From NCBI GenBank assembly GCA_003864495.1, contig ML133458.1, positions 496,001 to 560,000 of the forward strand: 64,000 nt of DNA, written 5' to 3'. Made by a program: the position numbers and the translations under genes. The DNA is from Nemopilema nomurai (lineage: Eukaryota > Cnidaria > Scyphozoa > Rhizostomeae > Rhizostomatidae). Position 1 is the stretch's first letter, and every line of letters begins with the position of its first letter. The notes below the pieces were generated by a model. That model was not told where the DNA came from. It did no database searches and saw only the letters and a list, made by a program, of their open reading frames with translations. Of this stretch, positions 46,534-59,750 are shown in pieces.

Positions 46534-49500
46534 TCAGAAAGTGCATGTGCTGCTTCTTTGTCGAGTTCTTGTTTGTGGTATTTCTTTAAATTCCTTTTTA
46601 TGATGATTGTTGTTTGATTCAATTTTTTCCTCAATTTGTGTGTCTTTTATTTCTTTTGCTTCCTTTATTTCTTTTATTTCTTCTTTTATGGCTTTTTGCC
46701 TGGTGAAATTTTTTACGATACTCTTAAAGGATGTCCTTCGTTCCCTTGTTTCCCTGTGCGTATGTGTCGGTGGTATGTATAGTTTGTTCAGCTGGTTTAT
46801 CATCGAACATCGAACAGTCACCTCTATTATTGTTGCAAATACCTTTTCCACGTCTGCGTAACTTTCTCTCGCGGACAGTTCGTGGTAAGGACAGCCAACC
46901 TCGCTTGCATACTGTATTCCAGCCTCGTAGGCACATTTCTCACTGCATCGAGGTCAAGCTTATTTCCCAGTATAACCATAGGCTTCAGATTGCAATTAAC
47001 AATTCGATCAACTGTAGTCTTCAGGCGAGTCATTTCTATGAAGCTTTCCTTGTCCACGATGGAAAATACCAGAACAAAGCAGTCGGCCCATTGGGCGCAT
47101 GGCAGCAGCCTCGCCTCCTCAGACTAGGAGGGAAATCAAGCGACAGTAAGGCAAAAACTGTTGTTAGTGGTTTGCAGAAATTAGCAAGCAGACATGAGCT
47201 GTGCTGCTATGGTTGGGGATATCATTAGCCAAATGAATGGCCAATATCGAAGAAAGCCTAATCAACACACACGTTTCAAAAAAATGGGTCTTTTGATCGA
47301 TTTGTAGCTGCCATGATCCTAGTGGAGAGACGGTTTATTGATGAAGATCTAGCTAATGAATGCTTTTAATACTTATAGTTTCATCTCTCCGTACACTTTC
47401 AGGTCACTCTTTTTCACAATGGCCGCTCGACGTGGGTAATCAAGGCAAATAAAGACAAGAACAAAGGCCTAAAAGATTGAAGAATCGCTTGTTAAATTTC
47501 AGCAAAAAGAGCTTAATCACCGGTAGGCCTACTAGATTTAGGTATCAGCTGTAGATGATGCCATTACCTTAGGAATGTCATGAAAAACCACAGACAAGAC
47601 AAGTTAATTATATCCTTGAATATAGCAGTTTTGAAAAGTAGTAAAGCCACTAGCTATATGAAGCATAAACATTCGGTAGTTTTTAATACAAAATCACGCT
47701 ATTAGTAAAATTATTAATTAAAAGATAATAGTTAGCTAATGCTGGCTGCCAGAAATCTGAGACAGAAAGCAGGAAGAGCAATCGACTATTTCAGAACATG
47801 ATTTGCCAACATAAATCTTGCAGCCCTTGGATTTCATTTCAAAGCACATGTTGACTTACAATGCAAGGAGAATCGAACTTTTTATAATATAGAAAAACAT
47901 CAGATAGTTACAACGGATAAACGTTGGTCGAAGGAGAAGAAGTGTTTTAAAACAGTTATGAATCTTTTTGAAGTTAGAGCTGTAGTCTACGACTTGGCTA
48001 AACAAAGCAATACTAAAGCTAAACAATTACTGTGACATTTTGCTTTATTTCACATTTCGTTACGAACGAAAATAGCTCACTCGTTCCCTGTCAGAGTTTT
48101 AGCAATTATTTCAAGGATCAAGTTAGTTCTGCTATTTCAAGTGACATGCCTTAGGGGATCAAATGACAAGACAAGGACTCAAATAGAAGCATGTGAAAAA
48201 TAAAAAGTTTCGAGAAGTCTTCCTTTACCTATCGTCTGCTTCAGTCAGGCGTTCTCAATAGGAACGTTTCAGGTATCAAAATGCAAGCAAGTTATAGAAA
48301 GTATTCAAAATGTATGCCCACTTGGCTTGCAGGTCCAATAGGCCTAGTTCCAAAAGTTCCTTATTCGTAGACCTCAAATCATCAGATTTTAGTACCAAAA
48401 GTTTCTTAAGTTCTCACTTTCGGTGCTTTGACTACAATAAGCCTTAACACTTAATATACGGAAACTACTCAATAAAGCACTTGACACACGAATAGCAAAC
48501 AATCTATGCGAGTATTGGCTGCAAAAGAATGGAACCAGCTTTATAGTTCTTGATGCTTGCAGTTATAAGAATATTTCAAATCGAAAAGTTCCTTAGTGAT
48601 TTCGTTTTTAGTAGTATAAGTTCTTTAAATATTTCGGCCTTCTACATGTAGGTTCCTTATAAAGTGGTTCCTTATAAAAAAAGCGTGTAAATCTGGAAAG
48701 TTTAAGTGAGGCAGGGTAAATGGCCCAGCGAGGTAAACAAATATATTTGGTGTTTCAATTGCTGTTTCATGGGTTTGACAATTCAAGGATAAATATATAC
48801 CCCAGTTATTTTGTAATTCGCGCCATGTTACGATCATTTTCCTACACTTGGCTGCCTTCACTTAGCTGCCTTCACTTTTCTCCTCCACACCACATATGAA
48901 ATTTTGAAGGGGTTCCCCAAAGCCGTTTGAAGGATGTACCCCCCCCCCCAAATTTTTTGAGTATTATCAAAAGCGCAATCAACCCATCCCATGAACGTTT
49001 ATGCAGAGGTCATCAATGCAGCGACGTCATCAGTATTTATGAAGCAATTGGAAAACTCAACTGCCTCGCCTTTTTACGGCCAGTTTACGCCCTTAGAAAC
49101 CTCAGTTTACAGCCTTTGACATTGTCTCTTACTAGTATTGCTTCTCGTCGATTTTATACTAATTAGAAATGAATCCTGAAGAGAGCTAGGGGCTCACTGG
49201 AACCCCTATTGTAGAGATATGCAAATATTGAGGAGAACTGTCATACCCTTTCTGCAGTGTCCATTACTTCTGTAACTATTTCTTCACCATTGATCTTTGT
49301 AATATATTTCAGTGATGTTTCTGGAAAATAAAAATTGCTTTGATAAAGTTTTCGCGAGTCTTCGATCTAGCAAGAGCACTCCCTTGATACCCAGCAGCAA
49401 CAACGCCTTCGCTCAGTCACATTTTAGACATATTTTTACAAACACCAATTTGATTTCTGAAACCACTTTCTTTGTGGTGATAGCTTATGAAAAGTTGCTG

Positions 49501-52500
49501 TCTTGTGGACGCTAAACTGCCCTGTTCAGCTAAATGCACCAATTGAAAACTTTTCAAATGACCTGGTGACATTGCACGAAATCTATCTTCCCACAAATGT
49601 AAGCCATTTTGAAATTGCTAATTTTGGAAACCTTGGTCAGGTTCCCTTTACATCGACACAAGCTGCAAAACAATGTTGCCAATGTCTCGTTTCAGATATT
49701 CTACAAAATATTTTACTGCGAGTCTAACAGGAGCACCACTAGTCGAAATCATGAGATCGATTTCTTTGACACCCTGGCTGCTACAGTTATGAATCGGGTT
49801 GACGCAGAAGATGTCAAACTAATCATTGCTGCATGCGAAAGAAAATTCAAAAAATCCCAAATTTTGACAGAGTGTGATAACAGAAGACATCGATTACAGA
49901 AAATCTGAGGAAACAGGAATACAAATATTGACAAATAGTGAATGAAAATCAGCCGCAAACGACATTTAAAGCTAAAAGGATTAACAAATAATTCGAGAAA
50001 GATTCAATTTCCTTAACAAGATGAAATAATTTCCATGAACATTAAAGTTATATTGAAAATAACGAAATCCTGATACCATGGTTAATAACAGATAATTTTT
50101 CAATTTAAAACCAAACTTTACTAACAAACATCATCGATAAGGTCTACTATAAAGTGCCTGAAACCACAAGGGCAAAAACTGCAACTTGTGAGGTGGTAGA
50201 GGCATTTAATTTGGTGCACAATACAATGGGATGTTATCTACCGCCATCTTGAAAGTAGCAAATGGAAGTGACATTCCAGAATACCTTTAAAAAGGCAGGT
50301 CAAGTGGCGGAAATGATCCTGGCTTATTCGAAACGAAAATCTACCAATGTCTTTACTTTCAAAATGAATACCCAACCGTAGGCACTTAGTAGTTTAAAAG
50401 CATTATAACTATAGAAAAATTACAAATCTTAGGGACGCTTAAGATTTTGCGACTGCGTATCGATAACTGTGAAGGAGAAAAGAAAAGTGTGATTACTAGA
50501 CTCAATTTTGACTGTTAGTGAAATTTTGTCCACTAGGTTCACATGCAAGTTATTTTACTTGGATCATGTATCAAATCCTTAAGGACCGATTTGCAACAAC
50601 AAAAAGAGGATGCATAGTTTTGATAACAAAATATGACCTTCAAACTTAAATGTTATACATCAAAAACACTCGAAATTTACTTTCAGCCATCTGTCATTGA
50701 ATTTAGACAGACGGTTGGAAAATGAAGAATGATTCCTCGGTCATTACCAGCGTACTCTTAGGACTTCCTAATCATTTATAATTGAGCTTTCCAAAGAACA
50801 CAAATGTATTAAACTTCATTCTTCTTCTAATAGCGTTTCAAGCAAATCGGCAAGCGATGACTGTTCTTTCACAACCTGGGATATATCCTTGTAATCACAC
50901 CAGAATGCAGACATTTCTTCATTGGGCCACCCTGGCTGAAGACTACTCAATATTGCCGTTCATGCAAAACAGTGTTTTTAACAAGTTTACAATGTTTGTC
51001 TGTGTGGCCATTTGGTACATTGAAATGCAGTGCTTTACGAAACAGTTACATAGGTATTTATTGACCACAAATTTTCAATGCTGTCAATTTAATTAAATGT
51101 CTCGAAAACTCTCCTTTCAAATCGCAAATCTTTAACTCTGTGTCAGGTTTCGGAAAAACGATTAATTAACGGTATGGGATTTTAAGCAATCTATTGGCTT
51201 TGGGATTATCTAAGATACTACAACAATCTTTCGTAGGTGCCCATCGAAAAGAATGCCTTTGTTCCATTTTCTTGAAGAATATATCCAAAACTAAGTTCTT
51301 TTGCCCAAAAGTCCCGAGCCAAAAGGTATGGCAATTCCATGCCACACTTATGACCCATTCACTATTCAGATACGATCGATAGAATAATAACACTCCTTTT
51401 ACCAGTGTCCATTGGACGATTACTTATCCTGCTAACTTTCTTGCTACAAGACAGGGATCAAGGCAAATTTCGGTGGTATTTCTTCAACAAGAACTTTGTT
51501 CTGTTGAATTTAGCTTTTGCTGCGATATATTCACTTTACTTGGTTACATAATATATTCAAAAGACGCACATTAAAAGACGTTAAGACTGCTTTTGAGCTG
51601 TCAAAGATTATCGAAAATATTTCATGATAATGAGGATTAAAAAATGCTTTCGTAGCACAAAGTAGATTAAGCTGGCACAACGAATAAAGCATTCCTAACA
51701 CATGGGATTGCATGAAGAAATAGCAGGCAGTGGTACCCTGTTTGAAGTTACAACAGAAGGTTCCTAACAGCAAGGCTAAAATTACATGATAAGTTAATAA
51801 CTAAAATTAAGATTAGCATTTTAGCATGGTCAACATATATCCAATCGAACTGATGAAGCCACAAGTGAAGTTTAATACGGAAGAGATACAACAGACCAAT
51901 TAAAAAGGGGATGAGACCCAATTTAGAGCTTAGGGCTTTAAGAACTTGATATTTTATAACATGATTAGAAAAGACAAGAAGACAGTCAGAGATATTTGCA
52001 AGCATCTTCTCCAGCATGCGTCGTCTATTAACGGTGATAGAATAGGATGTCTCGTCTATATTTTTTCGTTCTTCTTGAATTTGGAGTTTATGCTATAATT
52101 TGAACATTTTCCATAAGAGAAGAGACAATCTGTCCAACCTAAGTTAGACAGAGAAGCTGATATGAATCTGATCTGATCTAAGATGAATCTGGGGAATGTT
52201 TGGACGATAACAAATATCATAAACCAACTCATTTACCTCAACTGAATAAAGATTCATAAATTCTATTGCCTTGATAAATATTCACCAATAATGGTGACAT
52301 AAACGATGTCCATAAAAGAGATGATTAAAACCCATGGGGCTGCATTCTTAATAAAAACAAACCTAGTAATTCCGAACAGACAGCAGCGGTCGCATAAAAA
52401 AGACTAGATTAAAAGCTGGGTAGCTAACATTAAGAAAAACAGCTTGACAACAAAAAGGCATCGTTGAGAGGCATTCCTTTGGGTAGATATCTAGACAATG

Positions 52501-55500
52501 GGGGAGTGCATACAGCAAAATGGATTATAACAACCGATTCCACATGTGTAGGTCAAATATTTGACATTGGGCTATAAAATTTGCACAATAATATCTGCAT
52601 AATATTGCGGTTTTATAAATACAGTAATAGCAGCTTCTTGAAAAGTTGCATAAAATTTTTTCAGGTTTGTCTGCAAGAAGAATTACCGAGCAAACAAGAA
52701 TCGCTCTTGTGCAAACTTCCATCAAACTGATTGACTTTCTAAAATACTTTGAAATCCTAAAAACATGTCAACTGCTCTTAAAAAGTAGATGTTCTGAAAT
52801 CACATTTGTGTCTCTCACATATGTTGGACAAAATTATCAAGCCTAAGAGGTTTAAAGGATGGGGTTGAAAGTAATGGGGTGTCAGTTTTCGTGACAAGAA
52901 TGCCACTGTGCCACCTTTAGTGACACTTTTACTGACATTGTGCAACTGGCAGCAACACTTCGAAGTTACAAAGAACAAATCTTTCTAGTGTTAGTGAGTG
53001 GGATATGCAAAACCACTTCTGCTATTGGTAGCAAAAAACAGGAGGAGAGTACCAACGCGAAGGAAGAGTGGACAAAAGAAATTTGTCATCGATTAATCAG
53101 GTAACATTGCTGGCTCAGCGAAATGTGTGATAATAGCACAGGATCAGATTACGATGGATGAAGACTGCTGAATTGAAAATCAACATTGCTGCACTCTTCC
53201 GATCCATGGAGGGAATGACCCATCTCCTGAAAGAAGGTTCTTGGGCATGTGACATTTTTCTAGTTGTCTAGACCAAGGTTAAGCATTTATTAGGGCTTTG
53301 ACATCTAGAAATCTAAACATTTCAGTGTTGAAAGACGAGCACTGAATATTGATAGACAGTCACTATTCTTTGACATATAGTGACAAGCATAAATCTATTC
53401 TAAGTTAGTGTCCTATAACAGCTAGTTGTAGACTACAAGTGTGCGGATTGCCTTAGGGGAAAAAACATCATACATGCATTTCTATCAGATAATTTACAAA
53501 ATTTTGATGAAAAGACAGAAAAAATTGAAATTCAATATAATGGGATAAGAATGGAATGACAGATCTTCTTCTGACAAGCATGACTGTCCGTTTGAGTATC
53601 GCGTGGAGAATGTTTGGGAGAAGAATGGGGTGTGACATTCAGTTGCTTATCAAACCTTTCCAGTTCAGATATTGACTGGTTCACTGGAATACATTTTAAA
53701 GCTAAACTTACGCCAGTCAAGGCGGAGAAATTGCTTTTGAAATCTAGCAGACAATGGCATGTCTGGTATATAGTTGCTTGCGAACGGGCAGTCTGTATTT
53801 ATCTCCAAATGTGTTACAAAATGACTTCGTTTATCAACTCGTTGTTGATTGCTAACTGACCATCAAGACCAACCAAGGACGCCTACGTGTGTTCAGGCAA
53901 GGGGGATGGGGTTGAACAAAAGTACGAAGATACTGGCAAAACAACAGCAAAAGGAAAGAGCAGAGCTGCCCCCCTGCTGCAAGCGGTCCTAAGCCTAAGC
54001 CAGACGACTGAAAGTCTTCCAAAACACAACATTCACGCTTACTGGCGGATTACAATTGGAATTAAAGAGCTATAGGGTTTGCTGACGGTAAGGCGAAGCC
54101 CTTGACATTCTGCATCTTAACGATAATGCTTGTCAAGGACGAACGATTTCCAAACGTTTTCTGAAAACAAACCCCCTGGCGGCCAACGAGGAGGGGCTGC
54201 GGGAGGTTATGTCTCACAATTGTCATAGGAAAAGGTCACAATAGTTTATATCAGAGTATCAAGATCTATGATCTGTAAATCTTGAAAAGGAGCTCCACGC
54301 TCCTCCTTGTGATTTAGTGGTGAGTTGCTGAATTAGTTATCGAAACCCTGACCTGAGATCTGATGTGGAACAGAATCCGGGTTACATTTTTCGATAGTTT
54401 TTTTTCTTTAATCGTTTGTAACGTAGTTGTAGTTAGTTTGCCGTTATGTGTCTTTTTTACATTGTCTATGGGGTAGTCGTTGTCTTTCGCTCCTCGTGGT
54501 ATCGTACATGTAGTGCTGTATAGTAGCTGATAGGTACTGTTAAACGTAACGAACATTGTAAATTTTTATATTTGAATAAAAAAAGAAATTTGAATAAAAA
54601 AGAAATTAGTGGCAAGGAAAAAATTTTAACCTGCATTTTTTAGAAGCAAAGAAACACGGAGGGAATGAAACAGAGCTAGGGATATTGTACCCGGAGGCCA
54701 CCCGGTCGCTATGTCATGCCAAGAAGATACGCAGAGGTGTTACACATCTCTGAACGGAGGCTACGTTACTTTTGACTTAAAGCTTCGGTATTAAGTATAA
54801 TTTTGCGGGAAGGAAAAGCTGCTAACACTAGTTGCTCACTGTTTGGATTCATAAAAAAATTCGATATTGTACAACAGTCATTGCCCTCGGTAAAACTTTA
54901 CTTCAATGTCAGAGCAAGAGAAGCTTCAGCAAATCGCCAATAAAATCTTAAAACTTTCAACATCCATGTTGTACATTGCAGTAAAACAGCTTCGTCACGT
55001 CATTTTAAATGGCCTAAGTTTTTTTTGGACCTTAGAACTCGCGTGCGTTGAAATTTTCCTAGCAGACAGAAAGTGTCCCAGCAGCACGAAACTCTCACAA
55101 TTGCCCTAGAGAGGTTCATGACTTGAAAATTAGCAAGGATGAAGTTTCGACGGATAAAAATTAAAAACAAATTGGAAATAGTCTTACCCAAATCCGGATC
55201 ATACTCTCCAATAAATCTTCTTGTTAGAAGTCGAACGGTAATTGCTAGGAATGATACAAAAATCAGATTGAAAAAATGAAAAAATACAAGATAAGCTAGC
55301 CTCAAGCAAACCACTACTATTTGTGACTGTTCTAGTCAAATTTCCAACGCACAAGGAATACATTTATTTACTCAAAGAACAACGTTTTAATTCGAAAAGT
55401 TCACTCGACTTGTTACAAGCGAGAATATTCTTCTACTACCTTTCTATTTTGAGACTGTCTTATTGGATATATAAAGCCACAAATTTGAGCGTTATCTCAA

Positions 55501-58495
55501 AGAGAATGGCAATAAAGAATTCGACCTATGATAAAAATTTGTCAGTGAATCAGAATAAGCACATTAAGGGGAACGAGAGTCGAATGCTTAATCTGAATTA
55601 CCCATAGTTAGTCTCCAAGTAGCTATATCTGGACATCTAGCACAGCAACAAATCCTAATGGGATATCGGTTTTGGCAGTTGTTAGAAAATTGCTCAACGT
55701 TTGAGGCTTTTATTAAGAGAAACGAGATAGGCAAACCAATCTTCAAAGGTTTTGCAATAAGAGCTTCTGAGAAGATTTACAAAAATACTCTTACTTATAG
55801 GTCAGCCCCATTTGATAGTTACTTTGCATTGAAATCGGTTTGGGTGGAGACGTAGCTAGCGAGCAACATATTTTCTAATTATAATTCCAAACTTGTCGAA
55901 TGCTTTGACTTTTGAAAAATGGGAACCGTCCTCGATTATTCTCATAATAATAAAACCTGAAAATATTATAAGCTTCCTAAGGCGGATGACGAAATGTTTT
56001 TTTATCACCACAACATGATGCTGTGTTAGGGGGGGGGGGTTGAGGGCTGGGGGATGCTAAGTGTTCTTTATAGAAATGCGATGGCAGATTCGGCGAGCAC
56101 AAGGTGGGGCATATGTAGCGGCACATATACTCCTGTTTTATAAAGTCGAGACCCATAGCCGCATAGGAGTATTTGAAGCAAAAATAAAAAACGTCAAAGG
56201 TAATTCTAGCTCAACTGGAAAGAGATGAATGGAATTAAGGTTTAAGATTCCATCTTAATAGCGCGTTAAAAGAGCATTAGTTTCTTTAAAAAAGATACGA
56301 CAAAAAGAGAAGGTCCCTCGGGCAAACTGGGTGTCGATTCTATAAGCGAACAGTTGCAAAACAACATAAGCAAACTTACTATAGGAACAATAATTTGCTA
56401 AGGACGCGCAAGCCAACTCATCTAACCAACTTGCCTTTCAAATGTAGGGTCGACAACACTGGTCGCATAGCAACTGTGCAGTGCTAAAGAGGCACGTTGA
56501 TATCGAGGCTGAATGTCACGAGCATAGACAAAGTCTGCATGAAATACCAACACTTGCTTCTAGTTTTTCACCAGCAGTTATTGAAGTATGGCCTGGTGGA
56601 AACTACACCCAATTTTTGCAGTGCAAGTAACGTAAATGCCATTTTGTGTTGATTTTCCAAACAAAAATCGCCTTTACCTCGAGTTATGCTTTGGCCTTCC
56701 AAAATTTTATGCTTCCTTCTAAGCTGGAAATGCTACACGCGCTCCTGCTATATCTCAATGTAAAGAAAGCTACTGCAAAGACCCTTTGAGTGACATTGAA
56801 GCAGATTAATACTGCAACGTGGGACGTTACCTAGGCCTAAAGTTTCTGACGGCAGCAAACTACCTTGTTCTGCGAGATACTGCTGCCAAGAAAATCTTTA
56901 GCAAACTTAGCGTAGCTACGAAGAAATGAAGTTCTTTATCGTAGTGCACATTCAGGAGGTCATTACGAGTTGTTTGCATCATCAACGTGTAGAGTGGTAA
57001 TCTTTCTCCACATAAACGTTCCATGCTTCCTGCTTTGAAAGGGTGTGATCGTGGAGGGCGAAGTTAGTATACTCAAATTCTACATCCAGGTTAGTAAGGC
57101 TACTCTTATTATACGTAAGGGGGACAACCCGAATAACGTGGCAATCGATAATATTTTCTTCAAAGGAGGAAGGGGGTAAGGTAAGAAGCAAAGTCGTTGA
57201 CTGTTTAAAGATAGGCTATGGCATAACGACGGAGCTTTTAGGGAGATCAGCAACAAATCTTCAATGGATTAGAAAATTACACGTCAGGCAACTAAATCTC
57301 AGTTCATTAGAAGCTGAGCCATGGAAATCTTCGAAAACCACCATTACCAGTCACTCACTTTCCATTCGGATTTCCACGGAGTAGCCGCCTCGAATCATTG
57401 TACCCAAAACTAGCTTAATCCAATTTACCCCATAGAAATAAACCTTTGTGGTGTTTTCAATCAACAGAGATTGATATGATGCACGCGTTTTGTTTATACG
57501 GTCCCTCTCAATGGTACACGGAATAAATAACCCAAAGGTGAAATGTACTCAAAAAGAAAAGGAGGCAGCCCAATTACAGATGCAAAAGAATGGTCAGTGC
57601 TAAGTTTTCCACTTGAACAGAAAAGCCTAGGTCCACGGAGGGACATCTTTTGTCTCGCGTGGACAACAGGATTGCATATTAACCAAGGGCTCTCCTTTCC
57701 AATCAGCTATTTTTAGGTAACGCATTATTTTACTGAAAGTTCCCAGTTCTTGTGCATAAGATGGTTGATGTTTTGCCACCTAAACAAATTGACAGAAGCG
57801 CGACCTGGTTGTTGACATTTCACAGTTCGTTAACCCGAAATTTATTGAAATTCTTTAAACAGAATTGAAAATGGACGCTCAGGCAAACGAAAACATTACA
57901 CAGGACGTGACAATGTTTATATATTAGCGCTAGAAGCATTCACCACATTGGTCGGAAATACGCCTTTTCGATTCGAAGAGGTGAGGAAATCAATCTATAG
58001 AAGCTACCTGCATGTTGCAAAAGATTGGATATAAGTTGTTTAATTTGCACGAATCAAAACATCATTTAAGAAGTTAAGTTGATTTTGTTTAGAAAAGAGG
58101 AGAGATGCAGACGCAAACACTATCCCGTTAGAATTCTTAATGTTCCGGGGTTGAATATGAAACAATTCCTTCAATACACCTTCACTCGTGGCGTGCAAAT
58201 TTCAAAGAACCTATATTGTCCCACTGTTGGTTTAGCGAAAGTAGGCCGCACCAAAGAAAGATAGAAGCAATTCTACAATACTTGTAAAATGTCGCCAAAA
58301 AGATGATGTATTTACGTTCAGTATCAATTGCTTATTTCTCATGATATTAGTTTCTACATTAGCAGTCATAACAAAAAACTCACCAGATTTTCCAACACCC
58401 CTTTTACCGAGCAAAACAATTTTTATGGACGGCGAAGATGCAATGAGTTCTCGAGCATTTGTCGAGCTTTTCCTGCGAGATAGCAACCCAGACAT
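46534..58495 (-). CDS. RASL12/RERG-like small GTPase, frame disrupted in last exon
   Basis: Minus-strand exons are 58384-58495, 55188-55244, 49247-49320 and 46534-47123; splice phases 1, 1 and 0 agree. Exon 1 has the P-loop GKRGVGKS (residues 30-37). Exon 2 gives ITVRLLTRRFIGEYDPDL (switch I), very like RASL12/RERG. Exon 3 gives MDTAER where Ras has DTAGQE. Exon 4 has QWADCFVLVFSIVDKESF and the G4 motif GNKLDLD (134-140). Near 46926-46934 the frame must shift by one base to continue into YEAGIQYASEVGCPYHEL and the G5-like SARESY. As sequenced, the protein would run on in the wrong frame and stop at 46827. The open tail after the shift is long and Lys/Glu-rich, ending STCTF with no CAAX box; RERG-branch proteins lack prenylation. 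The strong conservation beyond the break suggests an assembly error or a recent mutation. RASL12 versus RERG cannot be settled by eye. Confidence 0.85.
47124..49246 (-). other. Intron 3 of the GTPase gene
   Basis: Non-coding. It contains several GTTCCTTA/GTTTCTTA motifs (48350-48680), including a short direct repeat GTGGTTCCTTATAAA-like near 48650-48680, and an 11-bp C run at 48939-48949. Confidence 0.75.
49321..55187 (-). other. Intron 2 of the GTPase gene
   Basis: 5.9 kb with no supported exon on either strand; small AT-rich open frames only. Confidence 0.7.
55245..58383 (-). other. Intron 1 of the GTPase gene
   Basis: 3.1 kb with an 11-bp G run at 56029-56039 and one weak candidate exon at 56982-57200 on the same strand. 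Confidence 0.7.
56982..57200 (-). CDS. Candidate terminal exon inside GTPase intron 1 (same strand)
   Basis: After CTTTAAACAG a 72-codon frame runs to a TGA, rich in Tyr, Glu, Asp and His (NLDVEFEYTNFALHDH). Family unknown. It could be an alternative exon, a nested gene or chance. Confidence 0.18.
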   Translation of the reverse strand, partial: STTLLLTLPPSSFEENIIDCHVIRVVPLTYNKSSLTNLDVEFEYTNFALHDHTLSKQEAWNVYVEKDYHSTR

Positions 58496-59750
58496 CGTTT
58501 AAAGTTTCTTGGTTGTCCGCAAGAAATGCAAATCGCAAACCAGGAAACGGAAAGTTTACCATCTAGCAAGAGCCATTGCTGTTTATGGTCAGTCAGCTAT
58601 CATGCATGTGGACATTCCGAGTCACGCTACAGCGGCTGGCGGCCAAAGGGTCACGGCAGGGGCATGGGAGGAGCCCACGTTCGTAGGCACGTCTCGCTCG
58701 TGGAGCAAAAACACAGAATGGGGGTGTTGCTAAAACGTTGGCTGGAACACGCACCCACCCTCTTTATTTGCTCATCAGCACTCTAAGGAGGGGTGGGGGC
58801 TTTTCGAAAGGAATAAAGAAATGGTTGGTGGGCAGGGGGCCGATATGTTTATGCTCTGAAGCCAGAAACTCGTCTTCTTGGCGTCCGGCCATTTGGCGTC
58901 TCAATGTCAAAACACTCCAGTGCATTGGCCTTTTCCATTTTCGGTTTCTAGTCCGTTTCACAGCGGAGTTCTATTGTTGAAAATCATTGCATGAAAGAAT
59001 ATTTCAATGGCATTATATTTGCGTACATGTTGCCAAAATTGCTCTACTGTTCTGAAAACCGGTAAAAAAGTATCAAGAATATTCCGAAAAAAATCGTCCA
59101 CAAAAGAAAATTAAGTAACTCCCATACAATCATCAAAGGGCCCTTTATGAAGAAAAGTGAAAATCTTGACAGTTCAAAAGAGCAAAAGCTGATTTAAGGA
59201 ACCAAATTAAATAGGGAAATCAGAGGCACATCAAACATTTCCATCATAGGCCCCTCTAGACATCGAATCGTTGGGTAGATGGAAATACATTTTGAATACC
59301 CTTGCAAACTACTTCAGCTTTTCTAAAGTCAAGAAGGTAAAGCCAGCGTTGACATAGCGTTTAAAGTTTGTATTTAAATTGCATATCGTTTGTTCCTGCT
59401 TCCGCTTTGTTTCGGCTTGTAAAATTTCTGTATCAAAAAACGATTAATGCTGGGCAATATAAATATTTCTAGTGAGTAAGTAGTCAAGTCTCACGTGACA
59501 ATGTCATCTACTCAGTTGCAGATAGGGGATAGCTAGAGAGGTAATGTAGGACTATTGATATGGACAGATGCAATTTTTCATTGGCTGTTTGAAGACAGAA
59601 AACGACATTAGACAAAGTTATATTTTTCTATGTTAAATCTTAAAGTTATACCAAAGCAAACAGTTCAAGCTGAGAGAATCACTTCTTGTTAAATGGATAA
59701 TTGTCATTCTATGAATTGACAATAATTCTGCATTACGTAGTTTCAATATT
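58496..59750. promoter_or_regulatory. Presumed 5' flank of the GTPase gene
   Basis: 58600-58880 is locally GC-richer than its surroundings, directly upstream of the minus-strand ATG at 58495, which suits a promoter or 5' UTR. Several overlapping open frames here reflect that composition. Confidence 0.35.

Noticed and set aside
46607..47228. Plus-strand frames of 84-165 codons
   Set aside because: They are the antisense shadow of the conserved last exon of the GTPase gene.
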